From JABEVB01 sp049965775 (GTDB lineage: Bacteria > Planctomycetota > Phycisphaerae > WQYP01), in contig JBMFVX010000003.1 in NCBI GenBank assembly GCA_049965775.1, forward strand, positions 1-44,022: a stretch of DNA of 44,022 bases, read 5' to 3'. Made by a program: the position numbers and the translations under genes. Numbering within the stretch: the first letter of the stretch is position 1; every line of letters begins with the position of its first letter. Below, in pieces: positions 14,767 through 23,273 of the stretch. The notes beneath the pieces are model-generated. The model made no database searches. It was not told the DNA's origin and worked only from the letters and a program-made list of their open reading frames with translations.

Positions 14767-16347
14767 ATGAATACGACTGAAAAACAGATGCTGGAAACCA
14801 TTCCGATTTTAGATTTTGGATCGCAGTATGTGCAGCTTATAGCGCGGCGGGTGCGCGAAGCCGGGGTGCATGCGGTGCTGGTGCGACCGGACATAACGGC
14901 GGACGAATTGCGGCGCTTATCGCCCATCGGGCTGATTTTATCGGGTGGGCCGGCGAGTGTGTATGAGGCCGAGGCGCCCAAATGCGACCCGGCGATATTT
15001 GACATTGGTGTGCCGGTATTGGGCATCTGCTACGGCATGCAGATTTCAGCGCAGGTACTGGGCGGATCGGTGCGTGCGGGACATGCCGGCGAGTATGGCG
15101 CGGCCCGATTGCGCGTGCGCACGGATGGGGCTGAGGGAACAATGGCCCAGGACCTCTTTGCCGGCATACCCGACGAAACGGGTGTTTGGATGAGCCACGC
15201 CGATCAGGTGCAGGATTTAGGCTCGGACTTTGTGGCGCTGGCGTCCACGGCCGCGTGCCCGATGGCGGCGCTGCGGCACCGTACACGGGCGGTGTTTGGC
15301 GTGCAATTTCATCCGGAGGTGACACATACGCCGCATGGCGGCAAACTGCTGGAAAACTTTTTGTACCGGGTTTGTAAGGCGTCGGGTTCGTGGAAAATGG
15401 GGAACTTTGTGGAAATTGCCGTCGAAAAAATTCGGCGGCAGGTGGGCCACGGCAAGGTTATTTGCGGGCTCTCGGGCGGGGTTGATTCGGCAGTGGCCGC
15501 AGCTCTATTGCATCGGGCGATCGGCGATCAACTGGTGTGCATTTTTGTGGACAACGGTTTGCTGCGCAAAAATGAGCGGCACAATGTTGAAAGCACCTTT
15601 CGGGATCATTTCAGGATAGATTTACGGACGGTGGACGCGGGCGATCAATTTTTAGATGCGCTGGCGGGGGTGACCGAGCCGCAGGAAAAACGCAAAGTGA
15701 TAGGTCGGCTTTTTATAGATGTGTTTAAGCGTGAGGCAAAGGGCATTACCGATGCACGATTTTTAGCGCAGGGCACGTTGTACCCGGATGTAATTGAGAG
15801 CGGTCAGGGGTATGCCCGCACTGCGGCTAACATAAAGTTACATCATAATGTGGGGGGGCTGCCGGCGGAACTTGGGTTTGAACTGGTGGAGCCGCTGCGC
15901 GATTTGTTTAAAGATGAGGTTCGTCGGCTTGGGGAAGTGCTGGGATTGCCCGAGCATTTGGTATGGCGGCATCCGTTTCCGGGGCCAGGTTTGGCGGTGC
16001 GGTGCATAGGCGAAATTACGCGTGAGCGGCTGGATTTGCTGCGGCAAGCGGACGAAATTTTTCTTGAGGAGATCGTGTCGGCGGGATTGTATCGGAGCAC
16101 GTCGCAAACCTTTGCGGCATTGCTGCCGGTATCGAGCGTGGCTGTGATGGGCGACGGCCGCGGTTACAAGCCGGTGATCGCGCTGCGCAGCGTTGACTCG
16201 ACGGACTTTATGACCGCGGATTGGAGCCGCATACCGTACGATGTGTTGGCGCGTGTGAGCAATCGTATCGTCAACGAAGTTCGGCAGGTAAGTCGGGTGG
16301 TGTACGATATCACCAGCAAACCGCCGGGCACGATTGAATGGGAGTAG
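14767..16347 (+). CDS. guaA: GMP synthase (glutamine-hydrolysing)
   Basis: This enzyme converts XMP to GMP using ATP and glutamine, the last step of guanine nucleotide synthesis. The 526-residue protein has the standard two-part layout. The N-terminal class I glutamine amidotransferase has Cys88 in GICYGMQ, with His182 and Glu184 in FHPE. The ATP-pyrophosphatase domain has the SGGVDS P-loop at 236-241. The C-terminal dimerisation domain ends in TSKPPGTIEWE, the expected family terminus. Length matches the usual 510-530. It is transcribed away from tRNA-Ala. The start ATG lacks a Shine-Dalgarno sequence and has a TAGAAT close by, hinting at leaderless translation. Confidence 0.98.
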   Translation: MNTTEKQMLETIPILDFGSQYVQLIARRVREAGVHAVLVRPDITADELRRLSPIGLILSGGPASVYEAEAPKCDPAIFDIGVPVLGICYGMQISAQVLGGSVRAGHAGEYGAARLRVRTDGAEGTMAQDLFAGIPDETGVWMSHADQVQDLGSDFVALASTAACPMAALRHRTRAVFGVQFHPEVTHTPHGGKLLENFLYRVCKASGSWKMGNFVEIAVEKIRRQVGHGKVICGLSGGVDSAVAAALLHRAIGDQLVCIFVDNGLLRKNERHNVESTFRDHFRIDLRTVDAGDQFLDALAGVTEPQEKRKVIGRLFIDVFKREAKGITDARFLAQGTLYPDVIESGQGYARTAANIKLHHNVGGLPAELGFELVEPLRDLFKDEVRRLGEVLGLPEHLVWRHPFPGPGLAVRCIGEITRERLDLLRQADEIFLEEIVSAGLYRSTSQTFAALLPVSSVAVMGDGRGYKPVIALRSVDSTDFMTADWSRIPYDVLARVSNRIVNEVRQVSRVVYDITSKPPGTIEWE

Positions 16348-16428
16348 CCGCGGCGGCGTGCTCGGGCAGACTTCCGGTGGGAGACTTTTTTCCGTTTGCC
16401 TGGTAGTGCCGTAAGGGAAGCCATTTTT

Positions 16429-16893
16429 ATGAGCCAAAAAGCATCTGTCCATCCGCATGATGTGGGTTTGCCGCCGGAGGTTGTTGGCAAGCGCAAGCGC
16501 TTTCGGGGCATTGGCTACGTGATGCTGCTGATTGCGGTGCTTACGGCGGTTCCGGGCTGGGGCATTTATGGCGTGTCATTTTTAGACCCGTATAAAATGC
16601 ACGGCAAACCGTTGATGCAGGCTGCCGTGGGTTATTCGCTTCTGATTGTAAGCAGTATTACGCTGGTGCTGGGACTTTGGTATTTGCTGCTGGCTCAGGT
16701 GCGCAGACTGGCGCGCATGGTGGAGGGGCCGGTGGTGCCTGAAGTTGCTCCGCCCCAGCCTCGGTGCGGCAATTGTGGCTGGCCGTGCGACGTTCCTGAC
16801 CGATTTTGCCGGCATTGCGGTAAAGCGCTTGGTGGCGTAAGTGGTGCGGGTGGATTGGGGGTGGGAGCTCCGGGCAAGGTCGGCGGAGGATGA
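16429..16893 (+). CDS. Two-helix membrane protein with C-terminal zinc ribbon
   Basis: The 154-residue protein has two predicted membrane helices (about 27-50, GYVMLLIAVLTAVPGWGIYGV, and about 68-90, YSLLIVSSITLVLGLWYLLLA). A cytoplasmic zinc-ribbon follows, with CGNCGWPC...CRHCG (about 118-136), then a Gly-rich tail. Four Cys in two CxxC pairs can bind one zinc. I do not recognise a family with known function; small zinc-ribbon membrane proteins are common in planctomycetes. The ATG at 16429 has AAGGGAAG upstream; an in-frame start at 16396 is possible. It sits between guaA and lptB, and nothing in the context reveals its job. Confidence 0.7.
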   Translation: MSQKASVHPHDVGLPPEVVGKRKRFRGIGYVMLLIAVLTAVPGWGIYGVSFLDPYKMHGKPLMQAAVGYSLLIVSSITLVLGLWYLLLAQVRRLARMVEGPVVPEVAPPQPRCGNCGWPCDVPDRFCRHCGKALGGVSGAGGLGVGAPGKVGGG

Positions 16894-17129
16894 AGTTGCG
16901 GCGGATTGTCGGCGGGTTACCATCGGGGAGGCTGTGGACATATGCAGTGCCGCGGGCCGGTCGCCAAAAATAATTATAACGCGTAACGAGTTGAGCAAAT
17001 AGCCGGAAAGCATTTGCGGTGCTTGCCGTCAGAGGCTTTCGCCTCCACAATAGGCTGGTTCTTTGCGGGACGCTTGCGAGTGTGGCCGCGATGCCAAAAC
17101 GTTTTAGGTAACCGGGGATTCGAACTTAA

Positions 17130-17870
17130 GTGATACTTCTCAAAGCCATTAACCTGCAGAAAACCTATGGCCGCCGGACGGTGGTTCAGCATGTTTCGTT
17201 TGAGGTGGGGCAGCGCGAGGTTATTGGGCTGCTCGGTCGCAACGGCGCTGGCAAGACGACCACCTTTCGCATGGTGATCGGGATGGTTCGCCCCGATGAG
17301 GGGCAGGTGCTCTTTGACGGGGTGGACATAAGCCGGCTGCCGATGTACCAGCGAGCGCGGCGTGGTATGGGGTACTTGTCGCAGGAGCCATCCATCTTTA
17401 CCCGGCTGACGGTGGAACAAAACCTGCTGGCGATTTTAGAGACCACGCGGCGCACGCGAAGCGAGCGGCATGCCGAGGCGGCGCGGCTGATGGCTCAGTT
17501 CGATCTGACGAAAAACGCCGGGCAAAAGGCATATTCGCTTTCGGGCGGGGAGCGTCGCAAGCTTGAAATTGCGCGGTCGCTTATAACAAACCCATCGCTC
17601 ATTTTGCTGGACGAGCCGTTCAGTGGTGTAGACCCCATCGCCGTGGAAGACCTGCAGAAAGAGATACGCCAGTTGCGTGATGAATTGGGTAAAGCGATTC
17701 TGATAACCGATCATAATGTGCAGCGCACACTGGAGGTGTGTGATCGGGGCATTATTATTGATGCGGGCAAAGTGATGGCACAGGGCACGCCGCGCGAGCT
17801 TATCAATAATGAGCTTGTGCGCAAAACGTACCTGGGGCATACGTTCAAGGGCAATGAGTTTGACCGATAG
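17130..17870 (+). CDS. lptB: Lipopolysaccharide-export ABC transporter ATP-binding protein
   Basis: This is the ATPase of the LptB2FGC machine, which extracts LPS or a related lipid from the inner membrane. The 246-residue protein shows Walker A GRNGAGKTT (36-44), the Q-loop YLSQEPSIF, signature LSGGE (137-141), Walker B LILLDEP (157-163) and the switch His in ITDHNV. The LptB-typical segments SIFTRLTVEQNL, FSGVDPIAVEDLQ and the C-terminal VRKTYLG are all present. The start is GTG without a clear Shine-Dalgarno sequence. Its presence implies an outer membrane with LPS-like lipid. lptA, lptC and lptFG are not in the window. Confidence 0.93.
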   Translation: MILLKAINLQKTYGRRTVVQHVSFEVGQREVIGLLGRNGAGKTTTFRMVIGMVRPDEGQVLFDGVDISRLPMYQRARRGMGYLSQEPSIFTRLTVEQNLLAILETTRRTRSERHAEAARLMAQFDLTKNAGQKAYSLSGGERRKLEIARSLITNPSLILLDEPFSGVDPIAVEDLQKEIRQLRDELGKAILITDHNVQRTLEVCDRGIIIDAGKVMAQGTPRELINNELVRKTYLGHTFKGNEFDR

Positions 17871-17933
17871 CGCCGGGCGGCCGCGGCGAGCCGGGTTGTC
17901 GCCCGCCGATTCGTGCCGGAACCGGGCACAGGG

Positions 17934-17939
17934 TATAAT
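17934..17939 (+). promoter_or_regulatory. Possible -10 box for the response-regulator gene
   Basis: A perfect TATAAT lies 31 bp before the ATG, in the lptB downstream gap. No convincing -35 is at 16-18 bp. A GTGCC/GGGCAC-type inverted repeat (about 17913-17930) sits just upstream and might bind a regulator. Confidence 0.45.
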
Positions 17940-17970
17940 TCGGCAGACGTAATATCTGGTGGAGCACGCA

Positions 17971-18453
17971 ATGACCGGTGGCACGTTGAACAGTCACGAC
18001 ACGCATTTACCGCGCAGCACGGTGCTGGTGGTGGATGACAACCCGCAGAACGTGGAACTGATACAAGCCTATCTGGAAAGTCTGAATTGCATTACGGAAG
18101 TGGCCACCGACGGCGTGGATGCTCTTGAAAAAGTTCAGCAGGTGCGGCCCGACTTAATTGTGCTGGACGTTATGATGCCGCGGATGAGCGGCTTTGAAGT
18201 GTGCCGGCGGCTTAAAGCCAACGCGGAACTGCGGGACATACCCGTGCTGATGGTTACAGCGCTGAACGAATTGGGCGACATCGAACGCGGCGTGGAGAGT
18301 GGAACCGACGATTTTCTTTCCAAACCGATCAACAAGCTTGAACTCATTACGCGGGTGAAGAGCCTGCTCCGCGTGCGGCATCTCAAGAGCCAGTTGGAAA
18401 GGACGCTGGCATACCTCTCGGAGATGGAATCGGGCCGCACGAGCAACGAATAG
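17971..18453 (+). CDS. Receiver-only response regulator
   Basis: This is a stand-alone REC domain of 160 residues with the acidic pair D22-D23, the phospho-acceptor D66 in VLDVMMP, T96 and K118 in SKPI, all intact. After the receiver comes only a helical tail (LLRVRHLKSQLERTLAYLSEMES), similar to the linker that leads to an output domain in PleD-like proteins, but no output domain follows. It could therefore act as a phosphorelay intermediate or by direct binding to a partner. ATG 17971 is preceded by GGTGGAG; a GTG at 17959 is also in frame. No histidine kinase is nearby. Confidence 0.9.
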   Translation: MTGGTLNSHDTHLPRSTVLVVDDNPQNVELIQAYLESLNCITEVATDGVDALEKVQQVRPDLIVLDVMMPRMSGFEVCRRLKANAELRDIPVLMVTALNELGDIERGVESGTDDFLSKPINKLELITRVKSLLRVRHLKSQLERTLAYLSEMESGRTSNE

Positions 18454-18473
18454 TTGCCCGCCAGGCGACACGG

Positions 18474-18491
18474 CGCGGCCTGCGGGCCGCG
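18474..18491 (+). other. GC-rich hairpin after the receiver gene
   Basis: A perfect 7-bp stem CGCGGCC/GGCCGCG closes a 4-nt loop 20 nt after the stop codon. No T-run follows, so it is not a classic terminator by itself. It may stabilise the 3' end or be the first stem of a structured RNA that continues to 18655. Confidence 0.45.
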
Positions 18492-18590
18492 AGAGCAGGA
18501 GAACAGATGGGCAGTAGACTGGTAGAACAGGAGAGCTTTGGTCTCTTCGCTTGTGAAGTGCGGTTGCTGTGGTGCCGCGATGGGAAAATC

Positions 18591-18655
18591 GAGCACCAGA
18601 TGGTGCTCTTCTTGTAAAAAGGCAAGACGCTGCAGGTGGGCCACGCAGCGTTTTT
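18591..18655 (+). terminator. Two tandem hairpins ending in TTTTT
   Basis: The first hairpin is GAGCACC-AGAT-GGTGCTC (18591-18608), followed by TTCTTGT. The second is ACGCTGC/GCAGCGT with an 11-nt loop (18627-18651), followed by TTTTT. The second is a plausible intrinsic terminator for the response-regulator transcript or for a small RNA of the 18454-18655 interval. Confidence 0.55.
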
Positions 18656-18885
18656 GCGGTATGGGCGGTTTGACGCCTTAACGCGGCATCCGCTATAAAC
18701 GGCGTGCAGAGCCGATTGGCTAACAAACCTTCGCGTGCATGCAGGCATGCGGGTAATGGGCGATGCGGCCGCTGTCAGGCCGGCTGTGATATCGTCGAAG
18801 GGCGAAGCAGCATGGGCGGTGGTTGCGGCGGTATCAGCAGCGAGCGGCTGACGCCGGAGAAAAGGTCTCATCAGCGAGAAAAGGT
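18656..18885. other. Leader region of the GH10-like gene, no gene seen
   Basis: This 230-bp remainder of the 432-bp gap holds no recognisable gene. Frames are open in front of the downstream gene (to 18823), but those codons show no family resemblance. There is no clear promoter or aptamer. Confidence 0.4.
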
Positions 18886-20412
18886 ATGCTGCGTTTTTTG
18901 GTGTTTCGTGATGGCGAAGCGCCTGATGAATTAGATTTAAGCTCTGCTTACCTGGTGGGCGCTGACAGTGTGCCCATTCGCGGGGAGTTTACGTATGCTT
19001 CGGGTGAAATAACCTGCCGCAAGCGGGCGGCCGGACCCTCGGCGCTTTCACTGATGTGGGAAGTCAAGGGCTTTGGCAGCGTGATGCAGGAAACGACGCG
19101 ATTGCCGGAGCGTCCACATCCCTACATTTTAAATCTGGAACTGGCCCGCGGCCGCATGATGCGTCTTTTGCAGAAGCGAGAAGAATGGGGCTTTTTTGAC
19201 CTGCCCGAAGCACAAGCTATCAATGAAAAATTCAATGAAGCGCGCGATTGTCTGATTAACGCGCTCGAAAATCTTGAGACTCCTGCCGAGGCGGCTCGCC
19301 ATGCCGATCGGTGCCTGGCCATTGCGCTGCCGCTTTCTGAGCAGGCGGCGGTTGTGCATGCCGAGTTGCTGTTGCAAAGAAGAATAGCGACGCGCAGCTT
19401 TCCGCGCAATGTCTTTGGCTGCCTTACGGACGTACAACAGATAGGCGAGCCATACCGGCGCAAACTCGTGCTGGCCGGTGATTTTGTGGCGCTCCCGACG
19501 TGTTGGCGGCAGATAGAGCCCCAGGCGCAGAGCTTCGCCTGGGGCGTGAGCGATGAGTGGACGGAATTTTTGCGCCGGGCCAAGCTTCCGGTGGTTGCGG
19601 GCCCGCTGGTGCAGTTTTCGGAAGCCGCCGTTCCGGACTGGCTTTATATGTGGGAGCACGATTACGAGCAGGTTCGCGGCCTGTTATATGAGCATATAGA
19701 ACGTGTGGTAAGCCGCTACGGCCCGCAGGTGGTTCTGTGGAACGTGCTAAGCGGGCTGCACGTCAATGCGCAATTTTCGTTTACGTTTGACCAAATTATG
19801 AACCTTACTCGTATGGCGGTCGGTCTGGTTAAAAAGGTCATTCCCAGCGCTCAAACCATGATTGAAGTCACCCAGCCCTGGGGCGAATACTACGCGCGCA
19901 ATCAGCGAAGCATTCCACCGTTGTTGTATGCTGAAATGGCGGTACAGAGCGGCATTACCTTTGACATGCTGGGCCTGCAGTTGAGCTTTGGAGTGCCCAA
20001 GGATGGTTGCTGGCAGCGCGACTTATTTCAGATCAGCGCGCTGGTAGATCGCTTTGCCCCCTTTGGCAAGCCGCTGGTGATTACCAGGTTGGATGTGCCC
20101 AGCAAGCCGCTTGAAGGGCAACCCGGTGGAGGCGTATGGCGGCGTCCCTGGAACGACCAGCACCAGGCCAAATGGCTTGAGGCGGTGGTGAACATACTGT
20201 TAAGCAAGCCTTTTGTGGATGCTGTCTGTTGGAGCCGCCTTGCCGATGCCGAAGATGCGAGCGTGCCATCTGCAGGTCTGTTGGCACAGGATTTAACTCC
20301 CAAGCCTTCGTTTGAAACGTGGGTGAAAATGCGGCGGGCGGTGCTGTCTGTAAGGCAGAACGCGGCAAAACATGCCGAGGCGGCCAAAGCGGCCAAGCAA
20401 ACCAATGCCTGA
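18886..20412 (+). CDS. GH10-like TIM-barrel protein lacking catalytic glutamates
   Basis: The 508-residue protein has an N-terminal beta-rich domain of about 150 residues (from MLRFLVFRDGEAPDELDLS) followed by a GH10-xylanase-like barrel. Barrel landmarks align: FAWGVSDEW, LPVVAGPLVQFSEAAVPDWL, VVSRYGPQVVLWNVLSG, MLGLQLSF, GKPLVITRLDV and VCWSRLADAE. In active GH10 enzymes the LVWH histidine, the acid/base Glu in WDVVNE and the nucleophile Glu in ITELD are essential. Here they read LVQF, WNVLSG (285-290, Glu to Gly) and ITRLD (Arg401). It is therefore very unlikely to be a xylanase; carbohydrate binding or structural use is possible. No signal peptide is seen. Family placement is by motif order and is fairly confident; the function is unknown. 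Confidence 0.78.
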   Translation: MLRFLVFRDGEAPDELDLSSAYLVGADSVPIRGEFTYASGEITCRKRAAGPSALSLMWEVKGFGSVMQETTRLPERPHPYILNLELARGRMMRLLQKREEWGFFDLPEAQAINEKFNEARDCLINALENLETPAEAARHADRCLAIALPLSEQAAVVHAELLLQRRIATRSFPRNVFGCLTDVQQIGEPYRRKLVLAGDFVALPTCWRQIEPQAQSFAWGVSDEWTEFLRRAKLPVVAGPLVQFSEAAVPDWLYMWEHDYEQVRGLLYEHIERVVSRYGPQVVLWNVLSGLHVNAQFSFTFDQIMNLTRMAVGLVKKVIPSAQTMIEVTQPWGEYYARNQRSIPPLLYAEMAVQSGITFDMLGLQLSFGVPKDGCWQRDLFQISALVDRFAPFGKPLVITRLDVPSKPLEGQPGGGVWRRPWNDQHQAKWLEAVVNILLSKPFVDAVCWSRLADAEDASVPSAGLLAQDLTPKPSFETWVKMRRAVLSVRQNAAKHAEAAKAAKQTNA

Positions 20413-20511
20413 TGTGCCAAGCTCGCTGCCACCGCAAAAGCCTCGGAGAGTTGACGATTGCCTGCCGCTGATAATCCAAATGTACCAACCACATCCCGCA
20501 GCACTGGGCCT

Positions 20512-20970
20512 ATGAATGCGGCTGCCGCGAAAGCAAATACGACCCAACCGCCGGATGCGTTATCGAAAGCCGAAGCATGGGGTTGGACGCGTGCACATCA
20601 GCTAAGTTTGGCGATTCTTTTGGCTGTGCTTCTGGTGCTGCTTGTGGTGCAGCAGCGACGGCAGAGTGCGTACTGGCATGGAACAGAACTGCGCATAGAG
20701 CATACGGCGCTGCCTGATTATCGCATTGATGTCAATACCGCCGATTTTGCATCGTTGACGCGATTGCCGGGCCTTGGCCCGGCGAAGGTGCGGCGATTGC
20801 TCGCGTATCGTACGGCATTTGAAAAAGCGCATCCGGGGCAGCCGGCTTTTGTGCGACTGGCCGACTTGCGCCGCATTCGTGGTTTTGGCAAAGATACGCT
20901 TGATAAAATCAGCCCGTTTTTACGCTTTGCCGCAGCGGCAACTCGTCCTGCCGTCAACACGCGCCGGTAG
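20512..20970 (+). CDS. ComEA-like helix-hairpin-helix protein, membrane-anchored
   Basis: The 152-residue protein has an N-terminal membrane anchor (LSLAILLAVLLVLLVVQQRR, about 31-50) and a C-terminal ComEA-type double helix-hairpin-helix. The signature IDVNTADFASLTRLPGLGPAKVRRLLAYR is followed by FVRLADLRRIRGFGKDTLDKI. Such domains bind DNA non-specifically; ComEA sits outside the membrane and pulls in DNA during transformation, while others of this family have unknown roles. The ATG at 20512 has no Shine-Dalgarno sequence. A TTG at 20458 with GGAGAG seven bases upstream is a real alternative, adding 18 residues. It converges on the nrnA gene. Confidence 0.82.
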   Translation: MNAAAAKANTTQPPDALSKAEAWGWTRAHQLSLAILLAVLLVLLVVQQRRQSAYWHGTELRIEHTALPDYRIDVNTADFASLTRLPGLGPAKVRRLLAYRTAFEKAHPGQPAFVRLADLRRIRGFGKDTLDKISPFLRFAAAATRPAVNTRR

Positions 20971-20991
20971 GCATAACCGGGCACTTGGCCT

Positions 20992-22035
20992 TTACGGCGC
21001 TTTGACCGCTTTGAGCAGTTCTGGTGTGAGTTGCGCGGCGGCCATCGCGGGAGAGCCGGTTATGCGGCAACCTGCCGCGCGGGCATGTCCGCCGCCGCCA
21101 AAATGGGCGCAAATGGCGCTTACATCTACCCTGGTTTTACTGCGCAGATTAACGCGCGTGCGGCCGTCGTCGGTTTCGGAAAGCAGCGCCACAACTTCGA
21201 CGGTGCCGACACTCATGGGCCAATCCACCAGACCATCGGTTTGCCACGACTCCGCGCTGGCCTGAATAAAATCACTTTTAGAAAGGGTCATGACGGCAAT
21301 TTGCTGTTGTCCCAAATATTGCAGGCTTGCCAGAGCTGCAGCCATAAGCCGCAGCTTGGCCGGAGATTCCTGCTGCGCCAGCTGCCGATACATGGCGGCC
21401 GGCTCTACGCCTGTGGCCAGGAGTTGCCTGGCCAATGCGTGCGTGCGCGGTGTTACGCTGTCAAATCGAAACCAGCCGGTGTCGCCAACGAGGCCGGCAT
21501 AGAGCGGCTCAGCGATGGCATGAGACAAGGGGACGTTGAGCGGTGTGAGCAAATCGGCGATGAGTTCCACGCATGCTGCCGCAGAGGTATCGCAGGCCAT
21601 TACCGAAGCGATGTTGTCGCCTGTGCGGTGATGGTCAATGACCAGTGTGGTCGCCCGCCGCTGCAAAATATAGTCGCGGGCACCCTCGAGTTGCGAAACC
21701 GAATGCGTATCCACAAGAAGTATGCCGTCGAAATTTGGCAGAGCCGGCGCCTTGCCGGCGGCCGCAACACCAAGGCTGATACGGGAGATCGGCTCGGCGC
21801 CGGCATACAAAAACTCGAGGGTGGGCGGCACCGGCGTGATATCTATAAGCGTGGGCCTGATACCCAGTGAATGCAGAGCCCGGGCGCAGGCAAGCTGCGA
21901 ACCAATTGCGTCAGGATCGGGCCTAGCATGGGTAAATATGCCAACCGTCGAACAATCTTGCAGACGCTGCGCAATGGCCACAAGGTCGGCCTGTACTTTT
22001 TCTTCTTCAGCAAGGGTGGTGGCGTGGAGGGTCAC
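20992..22035 (-). CDS. nrnA: DHH-family phosphoesterase, NrnA type (oligoribonuclease / pAp phosphatase)
   Basis: The 347-residue DHH/DHHA1 protein contains motif I HARPDPDAIGSQ (about 37-48), motif II LVDTHS, motif III DHHRTGD and the C-terminal substrate-binding GGGGHARAAGC, in the order and length of NrnA. NrnA degrades nano-RNA from oligonucleotides to mononucleotides and dephosphorylates pAp to AMP. The start ATG overlaps the ribF stop (ATGA), so ribF-nrnA is an operon, a common bacterial arrangement together with rbfA/truB, which are absent here. It may overlap functionally with the PHP phosphatase of the cys operon. Confidence 0.92.
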   Translation of the reverse strand: MTLHATTLAEEEKVQADLVAIAQRLQDCSTVGIFTHARPDPDAIGSQLACARALHSLGIRPTLIDITPVPPTLEFLYAGAEPISRISLGVAAAGKAPALPNFDGILLVDTHSVSQLEGARDYILQRRATTLVIDHHRTGDNIASVMACDTSAAACVELIADLLTPLNVPLSHAIAEPLYAGLVGDTGWFRFDSVTPRTHALARQLLATGVEPAAMYRQLAQQESPAKLRLMAAALASLQYLGQQQIAVMTLSKSDFIQASAESWQTDGLVDWPMSVGTVEVVALLSETDDGRTRVNLRSKTRVDVSAICAHFGGGGHARAAGCRITGSPAMAAAQLTPELLKAVKAP

Positions 22036-23054
22036 GATGCATGCTCCTTTGCAATTGCACCGGCGGGTGCCGGCTTAGGTGGTATGGGGCCATGATGATC
22101 GGCTGCGGTTGGCAGCGGCTGGCTTTGCACGGCCTGCCGCACCCGGGCGACGTCAAACTCGATTTGTCGCTTAAGCGCTTCCACCGAGGCAAACTTCTGC
22201 TGGTCGCGCAGCCAGCGAAAAAATTGCAGATCAATTTCATGGCCGTAAATATCGCCCGAAAAATCGAGCAGATGAGCCTCAAGAGTACTTGACGCACCGT
22301 CAAATGTGGGGTTGTTGCCAATGCTTATGGCTGCAGGGTAGTGCTTCGCGCCTACCCTGCCCCAGCCGCTGTAGACGCCGGCCGCCGGAATGGCCTGTTG
22401 CGTATGAATGTTGGCTGTGGGCCAGCCAATAGTACGACCGCGGGCAGCGCCATGCTCCACGCGTCCGCGAATAGCGTAGGGTCGTCCAAGGGTGATGGCC
22501 GCATCGCGCACTCTACCTTGGGCAATAAGCCAGCGAATAAGCGAACTGCTCACGTCCACCAGTGTTAAATCGCTAAGGGCTGCGGCCGCGGTAGCGACAA
22601 TGGTGGGCTGAAAAAGAAACTCCTGCCCGCGTTCAATAAGCGTTTGCACGGTGCCCTGCGCCCGGTGACCGAATGTAAAATTAGGCCCTTCCACCATCCA
22701 ACGGGCGGCGAAGGTGTCGCGTACGATATGACGCAAGAAGTTATCCGCCGACATGCTTAAAAACGCGGCGTTTGCCTGTTGCACCACAAGTACATCCGGA
22801 GAAAAGCCGGTCAACAGGTCCAGTCGCTGCGACAGCGTAAGCAGCGGGGCGCGTTTAATTTCGGGTTTGATAACGGCAAGCGGGTGCGGGTCGAATGTTA
22901 AAATAACCAGCGGACAGCCTTCGCGCCGGGCTATGGCCGCCGCAGCAGAGAGCATCTGCTGGTGTCCGAGATGTACTCCATCAAAATTGCCAACCGAGAG
23001 CACGCCTCCGCGAGCCGCCGATGGAAACTCCATAATGTCGCCAATAACCTTCAT
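22032..23054 (-). CDS. ribF: Bifunctional riboflavin kinase / FAD synthetase
   Basis: This enzyme makes FMN and then FAD from riboflavin. The 340-residue protein has the N-terminal FAD synthetase domain with SVGNFDGVHLGHQ (the HxGH-type nucleotidyltransferase motif) and TFDPHPLAV, the segment PNFTFGHRAQGT and SSSLIRWLIAQG. The C-terminal riboflavin kinase domain has GRTIGWPTANI and VYSGWGRV...ISIGNNPTF...EAHLLDFSGDIYGHEI. I chose the ATG at 23054 (MKVIGD), matching the usual family N-terminus, over the in-frame ATG at 23081; neither has a good Shine-Dalgarno sequence. A tail of about 30 residues after the kinase domain is unconserved. Confidence 0.95.
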   Translation of the reverse strand: MKVIGDIMEFPSAARGGVLSVGNFDGVHLGHQQMLSAAAAIARREGCPLVILTFDPHPLAVIKPEIKRAPLLTLSQRLDLLTGFSPDVLVVQQANAAFLSMSADNFLRHIVRDTFAARWMVEGPNFTFGHRAQGTVQTLIERGQEFLFQPTIVATAAAALSDLTLVDVSSSLIRWLIAQGRVRDAAITLGRPYAIRGRVEHGAARGRTIGWPTANIHTQQAIPAAGVYSGWGRVGAKHYPAAISIGNNPTFDGASSTLEAHLLDFSGDIYGHEIDLQFFRWLRDQQKFASVEALKRQIEFDVARVRQAVQSQPLPTAADHHGPIPPKPAPAGAIAKEHAS

Positions 23055-23273
23055 CCAGCGAAGTATAAGAGAGGTGTGCATAAGGCAACAACCGTAAGGT
23101 ATGTCAGAAAAGCGGCTGCGCCACCGCTTGCCTCATGCGTCAGCGCGGTTCGGCGCCGGTGCGAGGGCGAAGTGATTTGGCTCATGCATGGTAGAGGTAA
23201 GTTTAGAAGCCGCCACTTCGCAGATGCCGTGTCAGCAGCCCAACATCGCGGCCATAGCTTCTCACCCGCTTTG

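Noticed and set aside
16974..17129. tRNA-like text (GGGGATTCGAAC) before lptB
   Set aside because: Only a T-loop-like word is present; no acceptor, D or anticodon arm can be folded around it.
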